A stretch of 64,000 bases of DNA from Setophaga petechia (taxonomy: Eukaryota > Chordata > Aves > Passeriformes > Parulidae). A program made the position numbers and the translations under genes. Positions 25,141 through 37,100 of the stretch are shown here, piece after piece. Numbering within the stretch: position 1 is the first letter of the stretch; each line of letters begins with the position of its first letter. The stretch is from positions 6,820,001-6,884,000 of the forward strand of contig JANCRA010000012.1 of the NCBI GenBank assembly GCA_024362935.1, read 5' to 3'. The notes under the pieces are model-generated. The model saw only the letters and a list, made by a program, of their open reading frames with translations. It was not told the origin of the DNA and did no database searches.

Positions 25141-26944
25141 ACCTTTAGATTTCATCTATTTTAAAAGGATGCAGTTAGTTGAGGGGGAGGCAGGGGTCTT
25201 ACATCTCCTCTGGGACTTTGGTTGAGACTAATAATTAAAATAGAAATAAGGGATTTAACAAAGAATAACAAATCAATATTTCTGTGTATATCTGTAGGTG
25301 GGAGCTACAGCTACAGCAGCTTGAAACAAATAATTAATATTTTTCACAGATAGGCAGTTTTTGCAGAGAATATACAGGGAGGTTGGAGCTTTGGAAGAAA
25401 GGAAGGATTCTGTAAATTTCCATGGTTCAGGAAGAACAGCATGTAACATTTCCCTTCAGAAGAAAACAAAGTACCTTCTGGATCTCTTCCCACATCCTGC
25501 TGTGTATCAACAACTTTCTCTCAATTACCTTTTGGCTCAAGTGAGTAAAGGGCTGCAATCATCCTTTTTAACAAGCCTTGAAAATTACTCTTCTTTTTTT
25601 TTTTTTTTTCAGATCCTTTCCAACAATAAATGCAATTTAAACTTTTATGATAAAAGTGTGGAAGAGATTTAAAATAGCTCAGGTATTTTTCTAGAGAAGG
25701 TGATGTCATTCTTTCCATCAGCAGAAATGCAGAACTCATGCTGTAGTCTTTGTTTGCTGATAAGTAGAAAAGGAATTAGAATATTAGTCTGGGTTTTGAT
25801 ATTTAAAATGATTTATTTTCCTCTGTTATATTATCTTTGTCAGCTAGTTTTCATCTTCCAAAAGTATTTCAATTTCCAAATTTGACCTCTTGGTGTATTT
25901 ACACTGTTCTAATGTGACTTAGGTGTATAATTGAGAACAGAATTTGATTTATGTGTAAGTACTTCAAGTTGCCTGACATGAACTGAGATAAAAAATTTTT
26001 ATGACACCCTAGCAGCCTTTTAAAAACTTTCTTGGGGTATTTTAATTTTGGAAGAAATCTTTCATAGTTACTTGTGGGCAGTAAAAAAAAAAAAAAAAAA
26101 AAAAAAAGAAAGAAAAATAAAGAAAAAGTGAAACTCTTACTGATTTTGGTTCCAGTTTTAAATTCTTGAGCAATGAGATTAAAGTTTCACTTCTGCACTA
26201 GTTGTCATTTGGACAAGACTACAGTTGACTCTCACATACATATTCAAGGAACAATATTAGGAACAACTTCACTGATGTTGAACTTCCTTCTCTTCCCTCA
26301 GCAGGACTGAGCATGATTGCAGACTTTCCTTAGGACATGGAGGAGTCCTTGAGCCTGCTACCATCTCCCTGGAAGCACTGGGCATAGCAGCTAAAGGGCT
26401 CCCTTAAATGTCTGTGACCAGCTGAGGTTTTCAGAGCTCCTGCTACAAATCTGTGATTCCCTCGAGAATTCCAACACATAACTGAGTAGAGTGGCCAGTT
26501 ATGGTGGAATATGATTCTTCTTTATTCTTCAGCATATTTATGTGAACATTATCCAGCTTTCACTGTAGTTAAGACCTTTTTCACTCTAGACTCATGCTCC
26601 CAGATAAGATTGGATACACACCATCAGATACACATCAATCTTTCTACCTCTGCCAAAATAATACAAGGGCATGCTTGATTTTCACCATGGAAAATAAATT
26701 AGTTGCAGGATCCTAATGAAGAAGTACACATGCAAGAGATTTGGAAGAGTGATAGCTGGACTTTATAATTATTTAAATCAATACGTTGGTAATACAGGTC
26801 AAGCTGAAGAATATGTCTCTGCTGCTGTTGATTAAATAGATGTACCTGCTTAGAAGAGTTCCTTAATTGACTGCCTGCATTATCATGTAATGATCCTGTT
26901 CAGTATAACAGAGTTGCTAGAGTTAAGTACGTTTTATAGAGATC
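25141..26944. other. Intergenic DNA between CR1 copies
   Basis: AT-rich sequence including a 25-A tract at 26,083-26,107 followed by A-rich GAAAG repeats. No gene recognised. Confidence 0.6.
26083..26107. repeat. Poly-A tract (25 A)
   Basis: Uninterrupted run of A, then AAAG-rich sequence to about 26,140. Possibly the tail of an unrecognised old retroposon. Confidence 0.9.
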
Positions 26945-27470
26945 TCAGAGTCATAGAATGATTTCCTGCTATGGGAGAGACACTTTCCACCACACCAAGC
27001 TGCTCAAAGCCCCATCCAACCTGGCCTCAAACACTTCTAGGGATGGGGCATCCCCAACTTCTCTGAGCAACCTGTTCCAGTGTCTCACCACTCCAGATGG
27101 GTCTCACAGGAGCAGAGTAAGGGGGGAGAAATGTTTCCCAGGGTGAAGCAGGCTGGCCACACCTCTTTTGATTTAGCCCAGAATACAGTTGGCATTCTGG
27201 GCTGCAAGAACACATTGCCCGGTCATGTTCAATTTTTCATCCACTAGCACCCCCAAATCCTTCTCCTCAGGGCTGCTCCCAATGCCTTCATCCCTCATCC
27301 TGTACTGATACTGGTGATTACCCACACCCAGGTTTGGGACCTTGCACCTTCCCATGTCAAACTTACTGAGGTTTGCAAGGCTGTCAAGATCCCTCTGGAT
27401 GGCATCCCTTCCCTCAGGAGTAACAGCTGCACCACTTAACTTGGTGTCATTTGAGATGAATGACCTACTC
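26945..27470 (-). mobile_element. CR1 LINE, 5'-truncated and internally deleted
   Basis: The left part matches the CR1 3' region (AGTCATAGAATGATTTCC, CCCATCCAACCTGGCC). To the right of about 27,100 the reverse strand encodes a piece of the CR1 ORF2 C-terminal region, including EEKDLGVLVDEKL (within 27,173-27,355). The segment normally lying between these two parts is missing: the ORF2 remnant (...SAPVRP) runs directly into the 3' end (GETLEQVAQRSWGCP) near 27,100. The copy is therefore defective. It lies on the minus strand. Confidence 0.9.
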
Positions 27471-28094
27471 TAAACTCAGACACTGAGGAGAGAAATTTGG
27501 CTTTAAACACTGTGTTGTTTTCTAGATAGGTAGTAAATGGATCATAGCAATAAACTTTGTAAGTTGTGTTACCTTCCTGCATTCTTCCCATTTGACATTG
27601 TGAATTGTACTCATTACATAATGTATTATTGTTCCCAAGTTAACTACAATTGCAACCTTTCCTGTGGCCTCTCTAGACCTGTGAATAAAGTGAGGTGTTT
27701 TTACAACTATGCCATTTCTCAGGGTGTAGCCCTGTGATGGGACATCTTTACCACCAAGGCAATAAATCCTGCAATTTACTGGCATCACTGCATCCACAGT
27801 AATGTCCCCTCAGTGGTAATTACAGGCTTAGGTAATAAGTAGTAAAACAATAATTGATGTGTGTGCTTTAGTCTACTAAATCACTCGTCCTTTAGAAATT
27901 ATTTCTCTGTTACAACCAGGGAAGAAAAACATAAAGTACTAAAACTGACTGAAAATAAAAATATGTTGGCTCAAATTTGACCTTTACTTTTTAGAGACAG
28001 ATGCACATGTGATATTCAGGGATCTACCAGAGAGTACCAGAGCAGACCCAACAAAGCAAATATAAGAATTCCTGCAAGACATTCCTGCAGCAGC

Positions 28095-28615
28095 ATGGAG
28101 TATCCCAAATCTTGGGCTCCTCAACGCAAGACAGACATGCTGCTCCTGGAGTAGGCCAAGTGGAGGGCAACAAAGATGATGAAGGGCCTGGAGAATCTCT
28201 CTTATGAGGAAAGGCTGAGGAAGAGGGGCCTTTTCAGTCTTGAGAAGACAAGAATAAGAGCAGACCTATCGATGTATATAAATATCTAAAGGGTGGTCGA
28301 CAAGAAGATTAAGGCAGGCTCTGCTCAGTCATGCCAAGCAATGGGACAAGAGGCAACAGGCAGAAACTAGTTGCAAAACAGGCAGAAGAAGTTCCAACTG
28401 AATATGAGGAAGAACTTCTTTATTGTCAAGCTGACATTGGGCTTGGAACAGGTTGCCCAGAGAGGTTGTGGAGCTTCCCTCACCAGAGATTTTCAAGAAC
28501 CGTTTTGGTGCAATTCTATGCAATGTAATCTAGGATGGCCCTGTCTGAGTAGGAAGGCTGAACTCGATGATCACTGTCATCCGTTCCAATCTTAACCATT
28601 CTGTGATTCTGTGAA
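28095..28615 (+). mobile_element. CR1 LINE, 3' end
   Basis: Plus-strand CR1: GGCAACAAAGATGATGAAGG, CTTATGAGGAAAGGCTGAGG, ATGTATATAAATATCTAAAG, CAGGTTGCCCAGAGAGG, and a typical 3' end with TCCGTTCCAATCTTAACC followed by ATTCTGTG repeats. It is 5' truncated and its small open frames are relics. Boundaries are approximate on the left. Confidence 0.92.
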
Positions 28616-28989
28616 CAAAACACTAAAACAGTGTTCAAGGAAGAAAGAAGTGGCTTTTTCTTATCTAAACAAGTAAGAAATATGGATGCTATTACTGCTA
28701 GTGGTGCTAGTACACTTTAGTAGGCTTCTAACAAACCAGAGAATATTTTATCGGTTCTGTATTTTACAGTTCAAGACTTCAGCCTTAAGTCTTTTCAAAT
28801 TAATAAGAATAAAAGGAAACCATCATAGGCAGAAATGGTAAAAGGAATGAACTTTTTACTTCTTCAGCTAACACGGATCACAGTGCAAGAATATTGATTT
28901 TGGTGACTGTAGGCTATAAAAGATTAGATCTACTTTGCCCATTGGAGAAATGATAAATAAGTACCCCTGTGTAATATTTTTAAGATAAC

Positions 28990-29445
28990 AGCTTTGTATT
29001 AGTGATCCATTCAATCTTGGACCATGTCTGAAGGGTTCAACAGCAAAAGCTTCCTGTGGGAGGGAGCACGTGTTGGAGGAGGGGAAAGACTCTCCCTGCA
29101 GTGGCAGAAGCAATGTGTGATGGACTGAGTGACTCCCATGCCCCATTTCCCTGCCTCTGCAGGGGAAGGAGGTACAACTGGGAAGAAGGGAGGGGTGGAG
29201 GAAGGTGTTTTTAAGGTCTTATTTTATTTCACATTATCCTGCTCAAATTTTCTAAGTAATAAATTCAATCATTATCTCCAATTTGAGTGTGTTTTACCTG
29301 TGACAGTATTTGGTGAGTGATCTCTCTCTGTCCTTATCTCAGTCATGAACACTTTGTTACATTTTCTCTCCCTTTCCAGCTAAAGAGGGGAGCAATAGGC
29401 TTTTGTGGGTGCCTGGTATCCAAACAGGGTCAACCCACTACACCA
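28990..29445 (+). mobile_element. ERVL-like LTR (probable solo LTR)
   Basis: The sequence CATGTCTGAAGGGTTCAAC ... GTGTGATGGACTGAGTGA ... TGGTGAGTGATCTCTCTCTG ... GGTGCCTGGTATCCAAACAG, ending GGGTCAACCCACTACA, resembles avian ERVL-type LTRs that I recall. An AATAAA polyadenylation signal lies at 29,258-29,263. No gag-pol sequence flanks it, which suggests a solo LTR. The left boundary is uncertain and no target-site duplication was identified. Confidence 0.55.
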
Positions 29446-29847
29446 CCCACGTGCAAGATGAATGATAAGAGATGACGTAGGTGGCAAAATACAAGGAACC
29501 TGTGAGATATTAATGACTGCTCAGAACTGCGCTTGGCAGACTATTGTTCACAATGGATTTTTGCAACAAACTTTAACTCTTAGTATAAAGAGCTCTACAG
29601 GTGTTTATGCAGGGACAGATTAAAAAATGTAAAGAAGAAAACAGCTGACAAATTATTTCTTGAAACTGTGGAAGTGTGGCATACCTAGGTTTGTTCACCA
29701 GTAAAGGTGATATCATGTGTTTTAAGGCCAGAGGAAAGACTATTGGAATGACTGTGATAGATGACAACTAGTATTTGTTGTACAGGAAGACTATCTTCAA
29801 CATGTAACTTGGATGACAGTGCCTAGCTCATTTGTTTTCAGAAGATG

Positions 29848-30160
29848 AAATCATAGAATCACAGAATGGAATAGGTTGGATGAGACATTAAAGATCACCT
29901 ATTTCCAATCCCCCTGCCATGGGCAGGGACACCTTCCACAAGATGGGCTTATTCAGAGCCCCATCCAACCTGGCCTTTAACACTTCCAGGAATGAGGCGT
30001 CCACAGCTTCTCTGGGCAACCTGTTACAATGTCTCACAGAGAGAGAATTCCACAATAAGGAATTCTTCCTAATATCAAACCTAAACCTACCCTCTTTCAA
30101 TTTAAAGTTATTCTGCCTTGTTCTATTCCCCCTTGTAAATGTGTAAAGTCATTCCCCCAT
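29848..30160 (-). mobile_element. CR1 LINE, 3' end
   Basis: The plus strand shows the reverse complement of the CR1 3' terminus: ATCATAGAATCACAGAATGG, CCCTGCCATGGGCAGGGACA, CCCATCCAACCTGGCC, CTGGGCAACCTGTTAC and AATTCTTCCTAATATC. Minus-strand, 5' truncated near 30,160. It lies about 0.8 kb upstream of the CERK start codon. Confidence 0.93.
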
Positions 30161-30600
30161 GCAAATGTGAATGAAATGTGAGCATATTATAAGGCTCAGA
30201 GCAGAGCTGAAGTGCAGAAGCTTTTTCAGCCTGAGCAAAGGCAGTTGGAACGCTGGCCCTGGGCAGGGACCAGATGAGAACAGATAGACCAGAGATGTTT
30301 CCTACTAAACTCTGTAGGAAGTACTCAGATTTGAAGGAAGGTTGGAGGTGGGTACTGCTGCTCTGTCTGGTATTTTGGTAGGATGCTGATGGTTTTACGC
30401 TTCAGCAACACCGGGGAGGGGAGACATGAAAGAATTAAGAGTTCGATTATAGTGAGTTACTCTCCCTACATTTAAGGCAAACCCAAAACGTATTTATGCA
30501 AAGGTAGGTGAAGTTAGATGGAGAGATTTGCATCACCAGACATATGTATGCACTCATTGCATTTTCACTGTCTAAAGGGAAAGAGGGAAGAGTCCATCCT
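30161..30600. other. Intergenic DNA between the last CR1 and the CERK CpG island
   Basis: About 440 bp with no recognised gene or repeat; GC content rises toward 30,600. Confidence 0.6.
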
Positions 30601-30952
30601 CACTGACATAGGTGCTTGGTCGCCCCGCAATAAACCCCACGAAAGCAATCCAAACCCGTACACCGGGGTGTCAGCCCTGGTGTCTCTGCGCGGAGCTGGG
30701 GGCTTGGGGCAGGCTGTAGGGCCGTAGGGCACGCGTCCCTCTCCAGCGGGCCGAGAAGACAAAGCGTGCCCGCCGCCCCGGCCCCGATCCGGGAGCCTCC
30801 GCCGCCCCGGGAGCCGCGGCCCCGCCCCGCGGCGCTGGCGTAGCTCTGACGCCGGGCCCGCCCCGCCCGGGCCAGCCGGGGTAGCGGCGGGCCGGGGGCG
30901 CCGTTAGCAGCTGCTGGGCTCGCCCCGCGGCGCCCGCCCGCTCCGCCGGGCC

Positions 30953-30961
30953 ATGCGGTAG
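30953..30961 (+). promoter_or_regulatory. CERK: Two-codon upstream ORF in the CERK leader
   Basis: ATG CGG TAG lies 39 bases upstream of, and in frame with, the CERK start. The ATG has a GGCC context and ends at once at TAG. It can only be followed by reinitiation or leaky scanning, so it may dampen translation. It also shows that the reading frame cannot extend further upstream than 30,962. Confidence 0.6.
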
Positions 30962-30991
30962 CGGCTGCGGCGGGCCGGGCTCTCGGCGGCC

Positions 30992-31130
30992 ATGGAGCGG
31001 CTCCCCGGCGGCCGCCGGCCCCGGCTCGTGTCCTCGCTGGGGCTGGGGCGGCGCTCCTGGGAGGTCACCTTAGACGAAGAGCGGGGGCGGCTGGCCTGGC
31101 GCGACCCCCGCCCGCCGCGCCGCGCCGGCG
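30992..31130 (+). CDS. CERK: CERK exon 1 (coding part)
   Basis: 139 coding bases from ATG (Kozak context GGCGGCCATGG) to the donor GTGAGT: residues 1-46 plus one base. It encodes MERLPGGRRPRLVSSLGLG and continues with a WEVTLDE...LAWRD stretch that corresponds to the start of the human protein. The N-terminus is divergent and lacks the Met-Gly start of human CERK. An in-frame TAG 11 codons upstream fixes this as the first usable ATG. Confidence 0.92.
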
Positions 31131-34100
31131 GTGAGTGGGGCGGGCGGGGGCCGGGGCGCACCTGCCGCGGCCTGGGGCGGGCCGGGGCCGTCCGGGAGGC
31201 GCCTGCCCTCGGGGGCGGGGGAAGGAAGGGCGTCCGCGGCGTCCCCGGTGCCGCGGCGCGGGTGCCGGCGGGGTCGGCCTGCGGCCAGCGCTGCCCCGGC
31301 GCCCGCGGCGGAGTCTCCGCGGCCGGGGCTCGCTGAGCATCCGGAGAGCTCCGCCGGCCTGAGCGCTTCCTGCCCTCGGGCGCCTGTGCGGCGCCGCCGG
31401 GTTCGGAGTCCGACAGGCGGAGGGTGGCCCGGTCCAACGCGGGGCCGGGCAGGGCGCTCGGAGCGGGGAGATGCAGGCGGGACCGTGCTCGGCTGTGCAC
31501 GGACCGCCGGCTGTGCTGGGCGCTGATGCGGCTGTGCCTTCCCAAACAAAGCCGAGAGCTGCTCTGGCTGAGCCGCAGCCCCTGCGAGCGAGCGCAGCGC
31601 GTCCCGCGTGTCGCGGAGCAGCCCGGCCCAGCATCCGTGCCCAGCGTGCCGCCGGTGGCCCCGCGGACGCACCTGTCCCGCAGCTGGCCGGGCACAACAC
31701 AGATTTGTTCGGCTGAGCCCCATTGTTTCTTGGCGCCGCGAGTACGGAGAAGCATATAGTTTGTAATGTATTTAAAGTAGCCATAGCAGTACATAAGAGA
31801 CTTACAAAACCTTAAAAGCAGTTTTGGTTTTTTTAGTTACAACAAGACTTGTGGTTAAAAACACTTTCATACTGAGGCAGTGTCTCAGGCAATGACTACT
31901 TTTGTTGTTTGAGTTGGGGTTTTTTTGAGCTTTTAAAAAAAACTCTTAGCTTTCTCAGGGGCTTAGTGGAAATTTTACAAAGAAAGTTTAACTTCCGAGA
32001 TTTACTGGTTTGGAAATATTTAATACAGGCTACCAGTTTGCAGTGTGGTAAAAAAGATTTCTACAGTTCCCATTTTGTGCAGTTAACATAGTGTAAATGG
32101 ACAAAACTGCCAGTCTGAGAAGGCACTGATGAAAATACCTGAAAAAAATCAGATTAACTTGTGAGGATGTTTGCATATCAAACTTCCTACTGTACTTTTG
32201 AGAGGTATTTTTTCAGGGTCTTTGACTTCGGTGGTTTTATATAGTAATGATTCCCATTGTTAATATAGCCATATTAACATGGCATGGGAATATTTCAAAA
32301 TGTGTAATGTCCTTTTTTTCACAGCAGCTGCTCTAGAGTTGAAAACTGCTGTCATCCCCATTTTAGAGGTTGCAGGATCCGAGACAGACACTAATAATAG
32401 AAAGGCTGACTAGAAGCTTTATCTGAGAAAGGTTTGAATATAGATGTTTCTAATCCCTGGCAAGTCCCCAAACTTAAATAGTTAAATAGTTCTTCTATTC
32501 TTACCATGTACCTTTGTTAAATATTTTTCAGATTTTATCATAATATCTTATTGGCCTGAGGCTTTTTTCAAGAAGGTGAGGGAAAAAGGAGAAAGAGAAC
32601 TCAAGAATTGTAAGAATTTGGTGCGACAGTTTACATAACTGAGATTTGGTTATGTTTTAAGTACAACCCCTCTTATTCATAATACAAAAATAGAGTTTGT
32701 TATCCTTCCCTTGCTATTGAGCAAGTAGTTTGACATAATCTAATGTTCATCAATAATACTGATGAAAAAAGTAATCAAAAATTCCTGAACTTTTCTCAGT
32801 TAAAGGAACTTCAGACTTTAAGGACAAATTGATTCTTTGATTCTGCTGAACTTAAAACATTGTTGTGAAAAATAGACTGTATACTTTTCAAAATGTTATA
32901 AAATTAGTCTAATTAAAGGTAACTGGATCTTAAATTTAAAATAGAAAGTTTTAAGGCCTTTCAGGATAATTGCTCCCACTAGGTTACCTAGCTCTTACTT
33001 TGGAGATAATTTGGTGGAATTGTGTAAAATCCTTCTAAAAATGCCTTTGCAAAGTCACTAGGAGACTTATGTGTTGGCTAGAGCAAGTTCAAGGGGGATG
33101 CCGTTCTCCTGTCTGATGAATTCCTTTAGACCAAGCAGGAGTGCCATAGGGTCACACTAGCTCTCTCATGAGCACTCTAAAGTTCACAGCTGCTTGCAGT
33201 TGAGAATTCTTACTACTTTTTAAGTTGTAAGTTTTCTTGACTTGCTCCTGGTAAACCAAACAGTGTATGCACCTGCCCTGAAGCATGTTCCCATGTCAGA
33301 ATTTTGGGAGTGGTGGAAGGAGAATGGGACACAGTAGAGTTAAATATGAGTTATAGATGAGGCAGTTTCTGGACTAGTACCCAGCTGGAGATGCTGTGGT
33401 GGCAAGTGTGGTTAGAGTGCAGCCACTGTCTTGTAGCACAGCTATTCACAATATTTTGGAAAACATCATGTGAAATGACAAGAGTAAAGAGAAGAAAAAG
33501 AAATGCCTAGGTGTATGTAGGGTTCAATACAATGGGCTCAGTGTAAGGCTCAATAGTCCCCTTCTCAACACATTAATTCATGTGTTCCCTGCATTTGAGC
33601 TTTAATTTCATCACAGTTTTGTATTATTGCTGCCCTGTTGTCTCCAAGCTCTTTTTAAGACCAATGATGATTCATTGTGCTCTCTGCAATTATTTTGGAA
33701 ATATGAGCAGCATACATGACAATATATAAATAAACTTAATAATATGGAGGGTGGTTAGTTAGAAGCCTATAATTTCAGAAGAGTTGCTTGACCAAGATTG
33801 GTATCTTTCTACCATTTAGCCTTTGACTACATGACTATACTGTGTCTAAATACAGACTAAATTATGGAGTATAAAAGTGCTATATTTCTTGTTTAGTAGG
33901 TAGCTATTACAGTGAACCAGTTGTCTTTAAACTGTAAAAACTCAGCCTGCTTATTTTCAGAGCATTTATTACTGTCTTGAATTTTGGTATATAAATGAAA
34001 ATTGTTTCATATGTTTTTTCAAGGTTTTCAGACCCTGACATGTACCAAACTAGAGCTATAGGTAGGTGTATTGTAGAAGTGTTAAAATGTTTACCTTTCC

Positions 34101-37100
34101 CTGTTGCATCCAAAATCAGGAACAGATAGGAAACAACACAGACTTTGTCCTGTTGTCGAGGAAAGTACATGTAGTTTTAGAGAGTATGGGGAGATTCTTC
34201 TGTTTTCTCATCTCTGTACAGTGATATGTATATATATATACATAGATGTATGCATATATATGTGTGTATATGTATTTGAATCCTATTCTGTCAAAATGCA
34301 GAAGTATTAATTCAGGAGAATTCTTTTAAATGCTGTTATTTGGAAGATACTAACAACAAAGACATCAAATGTTTGTTCAACTCGTGGTGTGTTTTTAAAT
34401 TCTGAAATACAATTTCCTGCTGTTAGACTTTGTTTAACAGCATCATCGTTTAAAGTTCTCTCTTCAGCATAATCAGGTTCCTGTTTCCTGTTCTTTGATG
34501 GTTAGACATGTTTGACCTTAGATGGAAAATTTTTACCTGTAAATTTTCATGTGTTTCTCTGTTACTTTCTGCTGTGCATCTTTTTTTCCTAGGGATGCCT
34601 TCATCTTAAATTTTTTTGGATGAGCTATATTTCTCAACCTTGTTACATTTTTCCATGAGATTCAGTCATGAATCATAAATAGCATATGCAAAGCTGGTCA
34701 GCTAAATCATTTTATTATTTCCCTCATGTTGATGCCACAGTCAGGTTTTTCTCAAGTAACACATGATAAAACTTTTTGTACCGAATTCACAGCAGAGTGT
34801 ATATTGCATTTATATACTTAGAGGTATTTCAGAAGCATTGGCTAAGGTTTTATTGTGCCTGGTACTAAATCATTACAAATGCAGAATGAGATTCTCCTGT
34901 CATTTTTCTTGGATTTTTTTTTTTTTTTTTGCTAAAGTACAAACATGAAGGGGATGACCAAACTAGACCCTCAACTCTATGCATTCACTTACAGTGTGTG
35001 CTTTCTTTTAGCCTTTGTATTTCAGAATTCTCTTCCGTGTGTCCTTTCCAAAACAACCGCCTGAGGAAGCCTCAGTACTGTTGTTCACAGCACTGCTGTT
35101 ATTCTGGTGGATTCTAAAGAAAGCTCAGTTTGATACACAGGGTACTTAGCAGAGGGTGGGCCAGCTTGGCAGCAAGGTCTGTCCAGCACCTGATGCTTGC
35201 TGAGTGTTGGCACATCCTTAGTCAGGATCGTTTGTCATCAGTCATTCCCATCTGGCAGCGGGCATGTGCAGAAATGTGAACCATGTTTCTCTGCAGGCAA
35301 TGCCACAGCTGCATTACACAGGTAGGATGTGGGGAGCAATTGCTGCAGCAGGCATTGCCTCTTTGGAATGTGTTGTTTTCTGGGAGATACATTATTCAAA
35401 TACACTCCATTAAACAATGCATGTTCTTTAGCATACACCTTTTTGCTGTGTTGTTTCCCCCCCTTAAGGTAAATAAGTGCATCTTACTCTCTATTGTTGA
35501 AATATTCATAGTTGAGCAGGAAGGATTATATTTGGAAATGCAGAAGAAACAGTGGGATGACATTCAATAGTATGATTTAAATATTCAAGTTGACCCAAGT
35601 TCAGATTGCTGTGCTTTGATTCAGATTCATGTGATGTGAAGTAGTGTGTGATCACAGTAGAAACTGGTCTCTTGGTTTACCAAGTACTTGAAGATTTACT
35701 TTAAAATAAAGGAAGGAAGTTTCCTTATACATGGCTGTGCGTGGTGGAATCATGACCTTTGGATGTTTGTGACTCCTCCACAGGATTTAAATCAATTGTG
35801 ATACCTTTTTTATTCCCCTCCTTTAGGATGTGAATTGTCAGTAATTCTGCTCAATATCCTACCTTCTCTTATTCTAGTGTTTATTAAACACAGCTTTCTA
35901 TAGTGCATGATTGGTATAATACCATGTACCTTCTGAAAGAAAGTATTCCTGTTCTCTTGATTTTAGGTGAAGGCAAATCTTAAACCTGAAAGCTTGACCC
36001 TTCATGTGGACTCTAACAGCAAGTTAGTTTTCAAAGTGACTGAAAATACACTTTTTCTTTAAACCTATATCCCAGCCTTTTCCCTGTTGATATTTTTAAG
36101 TCATGAGAATATGCTAATAGTTTAAATAAATTCTAAATGCTGCTACATCCGTGGGTCTCAGCTAAGTTTTAAGAATAAACCAAATGCTGCGATCAGCAAT
36201 GTTTTTGTGCTTGTGCATGGGTCTGGGTTGCCTTGAGCTGACACATTTGTGAGGGGGAAGTTTGGTCTGTAGGATATGTAGCTGGCAGTGATGAATGAAC
36301 AAGTCTTGACTGGAGTTCTGAGTGAGTGCTTATAAACTCAGGAAGTGTTCTGTGGGAGTGGCAGACAGCCATGACACACCAAAAATCTTTTCTTAATGCA
36401 GAAAAACACGCTTCCCAATTGCTGGCTACATTTTGCACAAAGAAAACCCACTGTTAATGTGCTTACCTTGGTTTTGTTTCTGTGGGGTGTTTTTTTTCCC
36501 CTCTCCTACTTGCTTAATGTGGGAAAAGAAGTGTGCGCCTAATCCAGCGTTCCGCTGATTTATCAGTTTGCTTTTAGGAAGAATGTTAAGATTAAGAGCA
36601 CTGTGACCCAGAATGAGTAATGACTGGCACAGCCAGAGTGCTGAGAAGACTGTCACCTGTTTACTGTGTATTTTGTTTGGCTTTTTAATTTTTTACTCCT
36701 TTTTTTGCCATGCCCTTTCATCCACCTTCTATGGACTGTCAGCTCTCTGTCTCTAATATGCTAACCATTTACCATGGTGAAAATTTTGTCTAGAAGCTGT
36801 TGTGTGCTGCTTGGTTTAATAGATTGGACTGAGCCAAGTAAAGTTCTTTGTTTGATATTGTCTGAGTCCATATTTCAACCTTTTTTCATTAATGTTGATC
36901 TTGTGGTACAGGTGTAAGTAACTTTTTTTGTGTGTGTGTTTGTTTTGTTAATGTGGCAATAAGATTTTCCATCTTTTGGGAGAAACACATAAAGGTGAAG
37001 TAACTTTGAGTGAACACCTTTATGCTATGTCAGTGAAATAAATGTCTCATGCTACTTGATAATAGGGTAAATGCTACAAAAGTAGCTGTGGGAAAGGACT

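Larger units (their letters stand above)
30620..31750 (+). promoter_or_regulatory. CERK: CpG-island promoter of CERK
   Basis: A strongly GC- and CpG-rich block containing the 5' UTR, exon 1 and the start of intron 1. GC boxes occur at 30,821-30,829 (CCCGCCCCG) and about 30,857-30,869 (CCCGCCCCGCCC). A CRE-half-like TGACGC lies at about 30,847. No TATA box was seen, which fits a broad housekeeping-type promoter. The start site is probably within about 30,850-30,930, but this is an inference. Confidence 0.85.

Noticed and set aside
31065..31784. Other long frames on both strands in the same CpG island
   Set aside because: Same compositional cause; frames overlap each other on both strands.
30904..31794. 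296-codon minus-strand open frame over the CERK CpG island
   Set aside because: GC-rich DNA lacks stop codons; the frame overlaps CERK exon 1 and promoter, is composed of R, P, A, G and S, and has no recognisable domain.
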